64,000 nt of DNA from assembly GCF_003576645.1 (NCBI RefSeq), contig NC_044927.1, positions 19,745,018 through 19,809,017 on the forward strand, given 5' to 3'. The position numbers and the translations under genes were made by a program. Under the pieces are notes generated by a model. The model worked only from the letters and a program-made list of their open reading frames with translations, was not told the origin of the DNA and ran no database searches. Shown piece by piece: positions 44,373-54,984 of this stretch. Position 1 is the stretch's first letter. Each line of letters opens with the position of its first letter. This stretch comes from Ipomoea triloba. Lineage: Eukaryota > Streptophyta > Magnoliopsida > Solanales > Convolvulaceae.

Positions 44373-45073
44373 ATTATTAATATTATTTTTTAATTTTAGT
44401 TGTTTTTTTATTATGATTATCCAGTATAGTATTAATAATATTAATATTATTAGTGCAAAATTATTTTAGTTCACATTTTATTTAATACTATTTACTTTAT
44501 TTATTTTATAAAAACAATAATTACCATTTTTAATTACGACATTGCATAAATAATATTAGTCAATTATAATATTACAAAAAGAAAGGATAGAATTTTAATA
44601 AAAATTAAAATTATAAATTTTAGTTTGTGGTAATATTTTTTGTTAATCTATCGGTGGTAATTTTTTTTGTTCTTTTGTTCTATAAATTACATGTGTAAGT
44701 AAATAAATCTCAGTAATACTTTATTTAAAAAGTATTCAAACCAATCTTTTTTCTACCTTTATTTTTCTATTTAGTTAGTTTGTATTGGAACATAATATTT
44801 ATAGAATGTTAATAAATTTTTAATTATGCGTAAGTTGTCATACAAATTCCATTACAGACAAATTGTAGTTTAATAAATCTATCTATATTTGACTTATCTT
44901 TTTATATTTTTACGTATTTAATTATTAAATTATTATAAAATAGAAATTAATAATTTTCATTTGTAGTTAATTTCCTTTGGATTTATATGTAGATAACATT
45001 AAATATATTATAAATATGTAATTTTTATGTTCATGCTTATTTTTGTTAATACATCTATTGTTTGTTTTCTTAG
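44373..45073. other. Intron 1 of the Rep/helicase gene, distal part
   Basis: Very AT-rich with no coding signal until the acceptor ttttcttag at about 45073. Confidence 0.5.
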
Positions 45074-45236
45074 AGAATGAAATTGTGTTAAGTATTAAAA
45101 TAAGCAAGGTTTCAGTTGATGGTAGTGATACTACAACACGAAATCATGTCTACAGTGTATTTCAAGCATCACTCTCTACCCCATTGCGTGTAGTTTCTCA
45201 TGGTTAGGCTTTTTTTTTTTTTTTTTTTTTTATGTC

Positions 45237-45298
45237 NNNNNNNNNNNNNNNNNNNNNNNNNNNNNNNNNNNNNNNNNNNNNNNNNNNNNNNNNNNNNN
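45237..45298. other. Assembly gap (62 N) inside a poly(T) tract
   Basis: The 62 Ns are flanked on both sides by long T-runs. The gap is in an intron between two N-terminal exons of the Rep/helicase gene. The true length is unknown. Confidence 0.98.
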
Positions 45299-45826
45299 TT
45301 TTTTTTTTTTTTTTTTTGTAATGTCTTTTTTTTTGTACCGTGAGTTGTTAATTTTTTTTATGTCGTCATTTGTAAAACGCACATTAATTAGTTCATCAAT
45401 CCGCGATATATATCATGTGTCATCAAACAGTGGACCATCTACAAGTAGGAATATTGAACCCTCATTTAATCATTGTCGCGATTTAAATCTTGATTTCTAT
45501 GAAGTAGATGAGTGTCAAGTAATTACGACCAACATGTCTAACGGTAAGTATACATATAATAACATCGTTGTTATAACAATGTTATGTGTGTGTGTAAGGA
45601 AAAAACTATCATGTATAAAAAAACCATTGGAAGTATATATTATGTTCAAATGTAATTATTATTATTATAACATCTAATAAGATGTTTATTATATTAGGGT
45701 GTGAGAATGGTACACTGAATGATGTGTGATATCTACTACTACGTATTTTGTACAATAATTCACCCATTATTTTAGTTGTTTTGATGTTTATTTTCTTTAT
45801 TATAGTGAAATTGAGAATTGTTTGTG

Positions 45827-46946
45827 TGTTATATTGTCCAGGGGTTGAATTATCCACAAGGTGCAGCAAAGGAAGAATTTTGGAACATTTTGGACAAGTT
45901 TTGGAAGAAAAGGAAATTACCTAAGGAAGGAAAAGAAACAAGAATAAGAATTGGAAAAGAATTGGAAGCTGCCTCATGAGCCCAAGGCCCATCTATCTCC
46001 TATATATTCTACATATTCTCTACAATTTAAGGAGTTCCCAATCCTAGTTAGTTTTAGTTTATTTTTCCTCTCTTCTTTAGATTTCCCTAGTATAATTTAG
46101 ATTAGTTTTACATTAGATTATTTAATTTCAAGCTTGGAATCTCGAATTGGAGTTGGATTTGTTATTCATTATCAGTAAAGTTCTCCTTTTAATTTCCCCT
46201 TATTTACTTTCTTTTCAGATTTCTTGCAATGTTTATGGTTATTTATTATTGCTTTGCTTTGTTTACTTTGATTCATGAGTAGTTAGCTTTTGGGTTTGGA
46301 TTAGGTTTCTATTGTTATTCTTGATGCTAGGTTTATGATTATTGCATAAAGAGGATAATTTATTAACCTAGGGTTTTTATGTTTGAATTGGATTATAAAT
46401 TCCTCTTATTGAAAATTGATGCGCAGCTTTTATTGATTTGCTTTGGAGAGAATTTCATCACAACGAAAGTTGGGTGAAAGACTCAACCTAACCAATTTCA
46501 ACCCAATTTTTCCTACTATGAGAATATGGGTAATTTGGGGGCTTATAATGCTTTTGTGTTTTAAGGTTATGATTGATGCATCACGAAAGTGAGGCAATTT
46601 TAACATAATTCTAGTTTATTGATTACAAAAGTAGCTGAACTGAATTCTTGAGTGCATTGCCAATAAATCCCTTGGTTAATTATTTTTCCCTAATTCTAAG
46701 TTTGTTAGAGCATCAAGATTGCAATACCCCTAATCTGACACATTCTTTTATCATATAGTTTATTCCTTATTTAATTTGCATCTTTTATTTTATTTCCATT
46801 TCTTAATCTTAGTTTGCTTGGATTCTAGTGAATTTCAATACTTTAGTGCCTAGAATTCTACATATCATACAAGTACGTGCCATAGTCTCAATTCTCAGCA
46901 GAATGACATTTACACCCTCTTTTTACTATCACCATTTTACTCATCA
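45827..46946 (+). repeat. Solo LTR related to the Athila LTR, opposite orientation
   Basis: Its right half is clearly related to the reverse complement of the 23.1/34.6 kb Athila LTR (ttgcttggattctagt, actttagtgcctag, gtgccatag, ending ttttac-tcatca), in the same order over several hundred bases; the U3 half differs. The end at 46946 is clear. The start is placed at 45827 because ttgtg precedes it and atgtg follows the right end (4 of 5). It sits just upstream of a Rep/helicase exon and has probably displaced its acceptor. Confidence 0.7.
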
Positions 46947-47345
46947 ATGTGCAAATGATATCAAGTCAAATTGTGATTCAGTTCTTCCGACTCAAAACAA
47001 CTATCCCAATCTAAGTGCAGAAATGGATAAAGTGTTTAGTCATCAAACATACACATCAAACATACAAGATGGTTAGTTTATAAAAATTTAATTCTATAAA
47101 GTAAATGTTGACTCACAAGTTCTTAATATTCTATACAACAATTTCAGTGGAATCTGTAGACTTTGGTGACCCGAACGATACAAGTCAAAATCAAGAAACA
47201 CAGTTAAATACTCAAGATGTTCTGTGAACGGGAAAATCAAACTGCCTAGAATCACACTACCTCTAAAGAAGTTATATGATCTCTTTTTTACACCGAGTGA
47301 GAGAAGCAAAAACTTTTTCTTCAAAATATAAGATCATATAATAAC

Positions 47346-49899
47346 ATGTTTTGTTTTACATCAATGGGTGCTAAGATAGACAAGACAATAAACAATGGGT
47401 CATCCCCTCCAATTTTCAGAATACATGGTCAGAACTTTCATCGTATTGGTAGCCTAATTCCACCATATGGGAGCTATCCGAATTTTGCACAATTGTATAT
47501 TCATGATACTGATAATGAAATTGAAAACTGTATTGCTTCTGTCAGGTATAGTACATGATGTCACTATTTGTTAATTTTATCAATCCATTTAACAATTACT
47601 TTAACTAAATATAACGAGTAATTTTCTTTATTCCTTTATAATGAGAGAACATAGTTACACAGGATTTGCATGTTGAGGTGGTGGAGGACATTAAGGATGT
47701 TTTAGACGGGAATAATGTGTTGGTTAAATCATTCCGTATGGCCAAGGCAGAAATTGAGAGGAATCCATGTGTAGAGATAAAAATGAGATTAATTGGTAAG
47801 AGAACTAAAGATGCAAGAACTTATAACCTACCAACGACGTCAGAGGTTGCTGCACTTATTGTTGGTGATTTAGATCCATCCATGAGCCACAGAGATATTT
47901 TGGTTGAGAGCAATTCCGGGGTGCTCAAGTGAATTACTGAATTAAACCCATCATACTTACCACTGCAATATTCTGTTCTATTTCCTCACGGGGAAGATGG
48001 GTATAGAGAGGATATACAGTTTGCAACCAATGGCTCTAACAACAATAATGCAAGGCAACGTATATCTCAACGAGAGTATTTTCCTTATCGGCTACATGAA
48101 AGGTTGGAAGAGATTTCTAGCATATTGTATGCTAGGAGGTTTTTCCAACAATTTATAGTGGATGCATACACTATGGTTAAATCTGTCAGGCTTATATACA
48201 TAAGGACACACCAAAAATCACTACGGTGCGAAGCTTTAAAAGGATTGACAGATGCGTTGACGCGGGGTGAAGTACAAGCTAGCACCCAAGGAAAGTGGAT
48301 ACTCCTACCATCAAGTTTTACGGGCGGAGCAAGGTACATGATCCAGAATTACCAGGATGCAATGGCCATTTGTAGACACATTGGTTACCCCAATCTATTT
48401 GTAACGTTCACATGTAATACAAAATGGCCTGAAATACAGCGATACATTACCAAGAGAAATCTCAATGCGGAAGACCGTCCAAATATTTTATGTCGTATAT
48501 TCAAGATGAAATTGGATTGTCTAATAAAGGGAGTCAAGAATGGTGAACTTTTTGGTCCTGTGAAATCAGGTATACATTGAATTTCATTAAACACTATGTT
48601 TTTACTTTTGTCTGTGTATATCATGTTAAACTAATTTAAGATTATTATGTAATTGTAGTTATTTACACCATTGAGTTCCAAAAACGTGGACTGCCGCATG
48701 CACATATTCTAGTATTCCTCAAGAACAAAGCTGACATGACGAGTCCGACGTACATGGATTCAGTTATAAAGGCTGAGGTACCAGACAAGATAGTGGACAT
48801 GGAATACTACAATGCAGTCGAGAAATTCATGGTTCACGGACCGTGTGGGATCGCTAGAAGAAATTATCCGTGCATGGTTAATGGAAAGTGTTCAAAACAC
48901 TTCCCCAAACGATTTGTAGCAGAGTCTGGGTTTGACTAGGATGGGTATCCAGTTTACATGCGTCGAGACGATGGTAGAACAGTCAAGAAGAACGATATAG
49001 AACTAGATAGTCTACGTTGTCCCACATAATAGATACCTGCTTTTGAGGTACAAGGCCCATATCAACATAGAATGGTGCAACCAGTCGAGATCAATCAAGT
49101 ACCTCTTCAAGTATGTCAATAAGGGTAATGACCGGGTTACGACAGAACTCTACAGTAGTACCACCGACGAAAACAGTGAGGGGGTGGTGGATGAGATTAA
49201 TATGTACTACGATTGTAGATACGTTTCAGCATGCGAGGCAGCTTGGCGACTATTCAGTTCTGAAGTCCAATATCGGACACCGGCTGTTGAGAGATTAAGC
49301 TTCCACCTTCCAAATTGTCAGTCCCCGCTGATGATGAAAATATTGATAATGTTTTAGGTCGGGAAACAGTGCGACAAAGTATGTTCAAAGGATGGTTCGA
49401 AGCAAATAAGAAATATGAAGACTCACGTTTGTTAACATACATTGAAATGCCCAATATATTTGTTTGGAAGAAAGATATTCGAGAGTGGCATCCAAAGAAG
49501 AAGGGGTTCTCAATTGGTCGCATCTTCTTTGTACCTCCTGGTAGCGGTGAAGTATATCATCTTAGATGTCTTCTAAATATTGTTCGTGGACCAACCAGTT
49601 TTAAGGACATTATGCCATTTAATGGGGTAGAATACATGACATTTAGGGATGCATGTTATGCGCGTGGATTATTAGATGACGACAAAGAGTATATTGATGC
49701 AATTGAGGAAGCAAGCCATTGGTCAACTGGACATGCGATAAGGAAGTTGTTTGTTATATTGTTGCTATCAAACTCATTATCCAGACCTGAACATGTATGG
49801 CATGAGGTGTGGCATCATTTAGCAGAAGATGCTCAATTCATGTATAGGAAACGACTAAATAAACCAAGTTTTACAATCATGCATAAAACATACATTTAA
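47346..49899 (+). pseudogene. Helitron Rep (HUH/Y2) domain region
   Basis: Helitron-like N-terminal domain at about 48060-48580 (ISQREYFPYRLHER, GSFTGG-like SSFTGGARYMIQNYQDAM, TFTCNTKWPEI), an intron at about 48571-48658, then the Rep catalytic HUH motif in KRGLPHAHILVF (about 48676-48715) and the two-tyrosine motif YLFKYVNKG (near 49100). Downstream is the linker with YIEMPNIFVWKK and FFVPPGSGEVYHLRCLLN (49315-49899). The catalytic residues are preserved. The breaks lie between them: TAG near 48937, a frameshift near 49020 and another near 49320. HUH/Y2 enzymes cut single-strand DNA through a covalent tyrosine link. Confidence 0.88.
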
Positions 49900-50059
49900 T
49901 TGTATTTATGTATATTAAAATAGATAAAATTTATACATATACACACACACACACACATACATATGAATACATTTATACAATAACTAACACCTTACAGTAC
50001 TATTACTTTTTTCGTGTTTACAGTCTTTATACTAAGAGAGTGAGAAAACAAACTTCTAT

Positions 50060-51682
50060 TTGATTGAACTAGAAAAAATGTTGATGGTACACAATAAGTC
50101 TCTTAAAGACTTTCCTCCGATGCCAACATCTAACATGGATGATTCAAGATTGGTTGATAACATATTGTTGTTTGAGGAGTTGAACTATGATTGTGAAACA
50201 CTCCAAGTAGAGAGCAAAGAATTGGCATCAAGATTGACTGATGAGCATAAAGAGATCTACAACACAATTATCCAGGATCTATCTAATGGCAGTGGTGAGT
50301 TGTTCTTCGTTTTTGGTTACGGTGGTACTGGGAAAACTTATCTATGGAGGGCATTGTCAGCAACATTGCGAGCTAGCGGTGATATTGTTATTAATGTGGC
50401 ATCCAGTGGCATAGCATCATTGTTACTTCCTGGTGGTCGAACTGCTCATTCAAGATTTTCCATCCCTATTGCAATAAACGAAGACTCCACATGTAATATT
50501 AAACAAGGTAGCCATCTAGCCGAATTGATTGTCCGGAGTAAATTGATTATATGGGACGAAGCTCCTATGATGCACAAACACTGTTTTGAAGCATTGGATA
50601 GGACGATGAGAGATTTGCTTCGATTTCAAAATCTGAATAGTGCTAACCAAACATTTGGTGGAAAGACAATGGTGTTTGGTGGCGATTTCTGGCAAATATT
50701 ACCAATTGTACCAAAAGGATCTAGACAGGATATTGTTTCTGCAACAATCAACTCATCGTATCTATGGAACAGTTGTAAGGTTTTGAGGTTGACAAAAAAC
50801 CTTCGATTAAACCGGAGCATGCCGGGGATTGACATGAAAAAACTAGAGGACTTTGCAGATTGGATTTCGAGTATAGGTGATGGAACTATGGGTGGTCAAA
50901 GTGATGGTCATGCGGAGGTAGAGATACCAAACGAACTGTTATTACCATCTAATGGAGACCCAATTATCAACATAGTTGCAAGTACGTTCCCTATGTTCAT
51001 GTCTGGGAATTCAGATTACAGCCTTCTTGAAGGTCGAGCTATATTAGCACCAATCCTTGACGTCGTTAACTCCATCAACGAGTACATGAGTGATTTGCAT
51101 ACTGGGGATAGTAGGACGTACAACAGCTGTGATAGTGTGTGTAAATCAGACTCAAATGGCAACTTACTTGATGATGTGCACACTCATGAGTTTCTAAATG
51201 GTATAAGGGCATCCGGCATTCCAAACCATTCTTTGACTCTAAAGGTCGAGTCACCTGTTATGTTGTTGAGGAATATAGACCATTCACGTGGACTATGCAA
51301 TGGAACTAGGTTGGTTATTACGAAGTTAGCAGATCACGCTATTGAAGGCAAGATTATGTTTGGAAACAATGCAGGAACCAAAGTGTTGGTCCCTCGAATG
51401 ACTATGACACCATCGGATCCGAGATTACCTTTCAAATTCCAAAGAAGACAGTTTCCTTTAATATTGTCATATGCAATGACAATTAACAAGAGTCAAGGGC
51501 AAACACTATCACACGTTGGCTTACTTTTAAAGAAACCGGTTTTTGTTCATGGTCAATTGTACGTTTCTGCTTCTAGGGTGAGCAATCCAAACGGATTGAA
51601 ATTTTTTATTTGTAATGACTCGAACAATGTTAGTACGTCAACTACTAACGTTGTTTACCATGAAGTGTTTAATAATGTGTAA
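50060..51682 (+). CDS. Helitron PIF1-type helicase domain, fully open
   Basis: A 540-codon open stretch with no stop; its first codon is TTG and it is the 3' exon of the Rep/helicase gene, so the coordinates mark the open region. Superfamily 1 helicase motifs in order: Walker A GYGGTGKT (about 95), TAHSRFSIPI, Walker B IIWDEAPM, GGDFWQILPI, TKNLRL, then VESPVMLLRN, NGTRL, and the C-terminal MTINKSQGQTL and YVSASRV motifs. PIF1-like helicases in Helitrons unwind 5'-to-3' during transposition. Gene-length Rep is broken, but this part could still encode a separate helicase polypeptide if transcribed. Confidence 0.93.
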   Translation: MIELEKMLMVHNKSLKDFPPMPTSNMDDSRLVDNILLFEELNYDCETLQVESKELASRLTDEHKEIYNTIIQDLSNGSGELFFVFGYGGTGKTYLWRALSATLRASGDIVINVASSGIASLLLPGGRTAHSRFSIPIAINEDSTCNIKQGSHLAELIVRSKLIIWDEAPMMHKHCFEALDRTMRDLLRFQNLNSANQTFGGKTMVFGGDFWQILPIVPKGSRQDIVSATINSSYLWNSCKVLRLTKNLRLNRSMPGIDMKKLEDFADWISSIGDGTMGGQSDGHAEVEIPNELLLPSNGDPIINIVASTFPMFMSGNSDYSLLEGRAILAPILDVVNSINEYMSDLHTGDSRTYNSCDSVCKSDSNGNLLDDVHTHEFLNGIRASGIPNHSLTLKVESPVMLLRNIDHSRGLCNGTRLVITKLADHAIEGKIMFGNNAGTKVLVPRMTMTPSDPRLPFKFQRRQFPLILSYAMTINKSQGQTLSHVGLLLKKPVFVHGQLYVSASRVSNPNGLKFFICNDSNNVSTSTTNVVYHEVFNNV

Positions 51683-51855
51683 TATTTTATTATTTACATA
51701 ATATATAGAATGACCATTAGTTTTTGTTAAATACGGAGTATTAAATTGTTGTTCATATTTTTTTTGTTCGCCAAATACCTTTAGCGTAATGGGCGTCTAA
51801 TGAATAAATTCATTTTGATCACTTGAAATGCTACAAACAAATCTTCAATACTTAA

Positions 51856-51881
51856 CCGTGCATCGCACGGGACAATACTAG
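51856..51881 (+). terminator. Helitron 3' hairpin and CTAG end
   Basis: Palindrome ccgtgc/gcacgg with 3-base loop, followed eight bases later by ctag; the host base after it is T. This is the standard Helitron termination signal. Confidence 0.92.
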
Positions 51882-52314
51882 TTTAACATAAAATTCTAGA
51901 AATTATCTATAATATTTTAAAAATCCTTTAAAAAAAAAGTCTAGATCCATAAATTATGTCAAATTAACAATAATTGAAGCATGTGCTCCATCTCAACTAA
52001 AAATTTAAGCTAATAGTTGGATTGCACGTTTATGTTTATATATTGGCTATGTTTGGCAAACCTAGCTGAAAAGGTAGTTGAAAGTTGAAAATTGTTTCCA
52101 TAATTTTCATGGTTTTTCATACATGGCTGATTAATAGTTTTCACCCTTCATTAATCGATCAAACATTTTGTTGGGGACATAACTGAAGGTCGTCACCGTT
52201 GAATTAATATAATTAATCAAGTAAAAATTGCGAACATTAATCATGGAATTTTATTTAATTTGTTCATTTATGTGATTTGTCACACCCATTTTGTTATTAT
52301 ATTTATTAATTTAA
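51882..52314. other. AT-rich spacer after the Helitron
   Basis: No gene. A ctatgtttggcaaacctagct string near 52047 resembles the end of a hAT MITE family but no partner end was assigned. Confidence 0.4.
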
Positions 52315-52850
52315 GGAATAAGAATCAAACAGACCATCCAACTACACAGAAAAATGCAATTAGGCCACTGAACTCAAAAAAACTACAATTAGGTCCCTTA
52401 ACAACACAAATTGATGCAATTTCACAAAAAATGACCTATTTACCTGTTTAGAAGCTTACATGTCGGTTTCTGAATTTTAAAATATTTATTTTACTTTTAT
52501 TTTAATAATTTTAAATACAAAAAATTTACAATTTAAAATTTAAAATTTGAAATTAAAAATATATATTAATAATAAAAATTAAAAAAATAAATAAATAAAT
52601 AAATAAAACCTTGCCGGAGACGAAGGGGTTTCCGGCTCTTTTTTTTATTTAATAAATAAATTAATTATTTAATTTAAAATTATTTTTAAATATTATTTTT
52701 TAAATTGGTAACCGGCAAATTGGATAAACAAGTCATTTTGGACTAAATTGTATAAGTTTGTGTTGTTCAGGGACCCAATCACATTTTTTTAGTTCGATGG
52801 CGTAATTGTAGTTTGGTGTGCAGTTTAGTGGCCTATTTGACCCTTATTCC
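52315..52850. mobile_element. MULE-type MITE with about 135 bp TIRs
   Basis: The ends are inverted repeats (left ggaataagaatcaaacagac, right reversed ggaataagggtcaaatagg) that match with substitutions for about 135 bp. The 9 bp flanks ttaatttaa (52306-52314) and ttaacttaa (52851-52859) match 8 of 9. The core is AT-rich and has a short (aaat)n then ccggagacgaagggg minisatellite seed at about 52583-52640, which is the point where the 2.1 kb duplicated block begins. Confidence 0.75.
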
Positions 52851-54727
52851 TTAACTTAATGTTTGAAATTAATTATGGTGTCATATAATTCTCAAAAAGA
52901 AGTAATCATAATAATATTAATCAATTTGATTATATTACCCCTAGTTTTAACACCTATTTAACAGAAATCTTAACGGAAGACTATTTGTGGTCAAAAATGA
53001 AAGTCAGATGACCATTTGTGGTCGAATTGAAAGTCGAACACTAAAAGAAGTATTAGCCTAATAGTCATAGGATCATTTGTGGTATTAACTCTTAATAAAA
53101 TATAAAGTAAGAACATATATTTGAAATATATAAAGTAAAACAAAATATTTATAATTCATAAGATTAGTTCATACAAAAAATTAATGTTCAAACACAAATG
53201 TCAAATTCAAATTACAACCAAACATATTGAAGAGAAAAGGCCAAAAGGGTTTTAATTGGGATGGGTAAAGGATGTCATTTATTTAAAATAATAAGGATAA
53301 AGATGAAAAAAAAAGTTAAAAAGATACTAGCTTATTTTTTAAAAGCTACCAAAGTAGCTTTTCAAAATAAGCTCTTATTTTGAGAACATTACCAAACAAA
53401 ACTTATAACTTATTAGTAGCTTAAAATAAGTTATAAACTCCTAAATAAGCTCTATCAAATAGTGATACACCATATGAAAATTTCTTTATGAAATTTTCAT
53501 TTCCAAAATTTCAAAATATCACATATTGGTATGTTAATACTATCTTAAGGTTTTTCCATACATACATATATAATATGAATTAAAAATATTGTGTTAACCA
53601 CAACGTTTTTAAGTTCAACTCCTTTGTCTCTCTGTTCGAGTTGTTTATTGACTTTCTCAATTACAACTAATTAACTATGCACAAATTAGGTTGATTTACC
53701 TCCTTATAGTATTATGCCCACTGTAATTTGAGTTTTACCCAAAATGTACATTGAGTTGTGAGTAGTGACTTCGAAGTTTTGGTAAATCAAAATAGTGTTA
53801 AAATATTCATCTTTGTTGGACATGGTTAAGTTAGTAGCACACTATATGAAGAATGCTAGTTTCATGGACATTGTCATGGTAATTGCAAAATCAAGCAACA
53901 ATCTATACTCCACTAGTCCACTTCTTCCATCACTTGGGGACAAGTTGCAGATGAACAGCTGAAGAGCCTCAGAAAAGAAGCAAAGTTTATAATAATAATT
54001 ATTAAAAAAAAAAAAAAACATTCCAGAAATCCAACAGTTAGCCTACTTGCAGCTTCAGTATCAACAGTGGTAGTCAAAGAGAATGCAAACTTCTGGCATC
54101 ATGTGCTCACCATTTTCAGGAAAAGCAAGACAGGAACATTTCACCTCTGCATCATCCGCTTTCCTGGTCTGACTAGGTTCATGTTTTATCAGCCAAACAT
54201 TATCTGTCATGCAATGGGAACACTGCTCATACATGGAGTTCTATCAGGCAAGCTGGCAGCTGGTTGGGGAGAATTGTTCAACAAACTAACATTGCCATGT
54301 TGATCATTTGGGCTAAACTCGTTAGGGCCCGTAAGCTGTAAAAGCTGAACAAGAGAGGAAAATATCTCGTGCCTCGATACGAACCTGTTCGCCTGCATGA
54401 ACACCGTTGGAAGAATAAGTCACAACAGCTCAAATGGAATAGATTGATTTTAACATCTACCAGTCTTTTAGTGTGTTATTTACCTCAGCCTCAACAATGT
54501 AGTGTGCACATATCTTAGCCTCGTGAACTTCCATGAAACCCGTCAATATATTCAAGCCAAAACCTCGGATTATATCTACTATCTCCAGAAAGAAGCCTTG
54601 TTCTTGACAGAGGATCTGAAACAAAAAGGATATGATAAGTATTTCGCAATCTGGAAATAAGGATTTGTTTGGTAATCTAGAAAGGAACGGGAAGTCACCT
54701 CTATAAGCATTTGGCCTGGAGTACTAA
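52614..54727. repeat. Direct duplication, first copy (matches 54985-57098)
   Basis: Every line compared with the second copy is identical at offset 2371. It includes half of the MULE MITE, AT-rich spacer, and exons 3-5 (partial) of the bHLH gene. It ends exactly at an N (54728). Confidence 0.95.
54207..54727 (-). pseudogene. Duplicate 3' exons of the bHLH gene (partial)
   Basis: Exact copies of the last two exons (54392-54207 and 54615-54484) and the first 29 bases (3' end) of the preceding exon (54727-54699), cut off at the N. No bHLH domain is present. This is probably an assembly duplicate rather than a biological pseudogene. Confidence 0.85.
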
Positions 54728-54728
54728 N
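54728..54728. other. Single N at the junction of duplicate copies
   Basis: A lone ambiguous base at the exact point where the first copy ends and sequence jumps back to ataaataaataaaaccttgc, as seen near 52587. Confidence 0.98.
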
Positions 54729-54984
54729 ATAAATAAATAAAACCTTGCCGGAGACGAAGGGGTCTCCGGCACCCCTTCGTCTCCGTCCAGCCACGAAGAC
54801 GAAGGGGAGCCGAAGACGCCTTCGTCTCTGACCAGTCACGGAGACGAAGGGTCCCCGGCACCCCTTCGTCTCCATGGTTGGACGGAGGAGAAGGGGACGA
54901 CGAATGGTCCCCTTCGTCTCCGTCCAGCCACGAAGACGAAGGGGTGTCGGAGACCCCTTCGTCTCCGGCTTGCCATGGAGACGG
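54729..54984. repeat. Minisatellite of gacgaagggg/ccccttcgtc units
   Basis: About eight to nine units with cgaaggggnnnccgg or its complement, in both orientations, spaced 20-40 bp; strongly GC-rich and self-complementary. It begins with the same (aaat)n-ccttgccggagacgaagggg lead-in as the MITE core at about 52583-52630, where only one unit is present. Confidence 0.8.

Larger units (their letters stand above)
42231..51682 (+). pseudogene. Helitron Rep/helicase gene, multi-exon, broken
   Basis: First exon 42231-42294 (MKKLTCSVRIGFKRKNAEN), spliced in frame to 45074-45202 (ENEIVLSIKISKV...). Further N-terminal exons at about 45370-45542 (CRDLNLDFYEVDECQV), about 46947-47071 and 47147 on (RITLPLKKLYDLFFTPSERS). 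Then comes the conserved Helitron block (47346-47560, SMGAKIDKTINNG, GSLIPPYGSYPNFAQLYIHD), the Rep domain and the helicase. Visible breaks: a one-base shift near 47325, TGA near 47930, TAG near 48937, a shift near 49020, and a shift near 49320. Two solo LTRs lie in its introns. RepHel nicks the donor strand and unwinds it for rolling-circle transposition. Confidence 0.85.
36031..51881 (+). mobile_element. 15.85 kb Helitron with both termini, RPA, Rep/helicase and captured host genes
   Basis: The 5' end reads TCTTCTACTATAATAAAG after an A. The 3' end has a GC hairpin (51856-51870, ccgtgc-atc-gcacgg), then gacaatactag, and is followed by T. This fits A|TC...CTAG|T insertion with no target duplication. 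Inside, on the plus strand: an RPA-like gene, a coiled-coil gene fragment, and a multi-exon gene for a Helitron N-terminal region, HUH Rep and PIF1-type helicase. A ferritin fragment lies on the minus strand. Two solo LTRs are nested. The coding genes carry stops and frameshifts, so this copy is probably dead, though the helicase part is fully open. Confidence 0.92.

Noticed and set aside
45321..45677. Independent 118-codon gene
   Set aside because: Only its middle (about 45370-45542) looks coding, with a donor site; it is an N-terminal exon of the Helitron Rep/helicase gene next to a gap.
52614..54727. True tandem gene duplication of the bHLH 3' end
   Set aside because: Apparent complete identity even in spacer, plus an N at the junction and a restart in the same simple repeat, favours an assembly overlap. 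Kept as a checkable finding.
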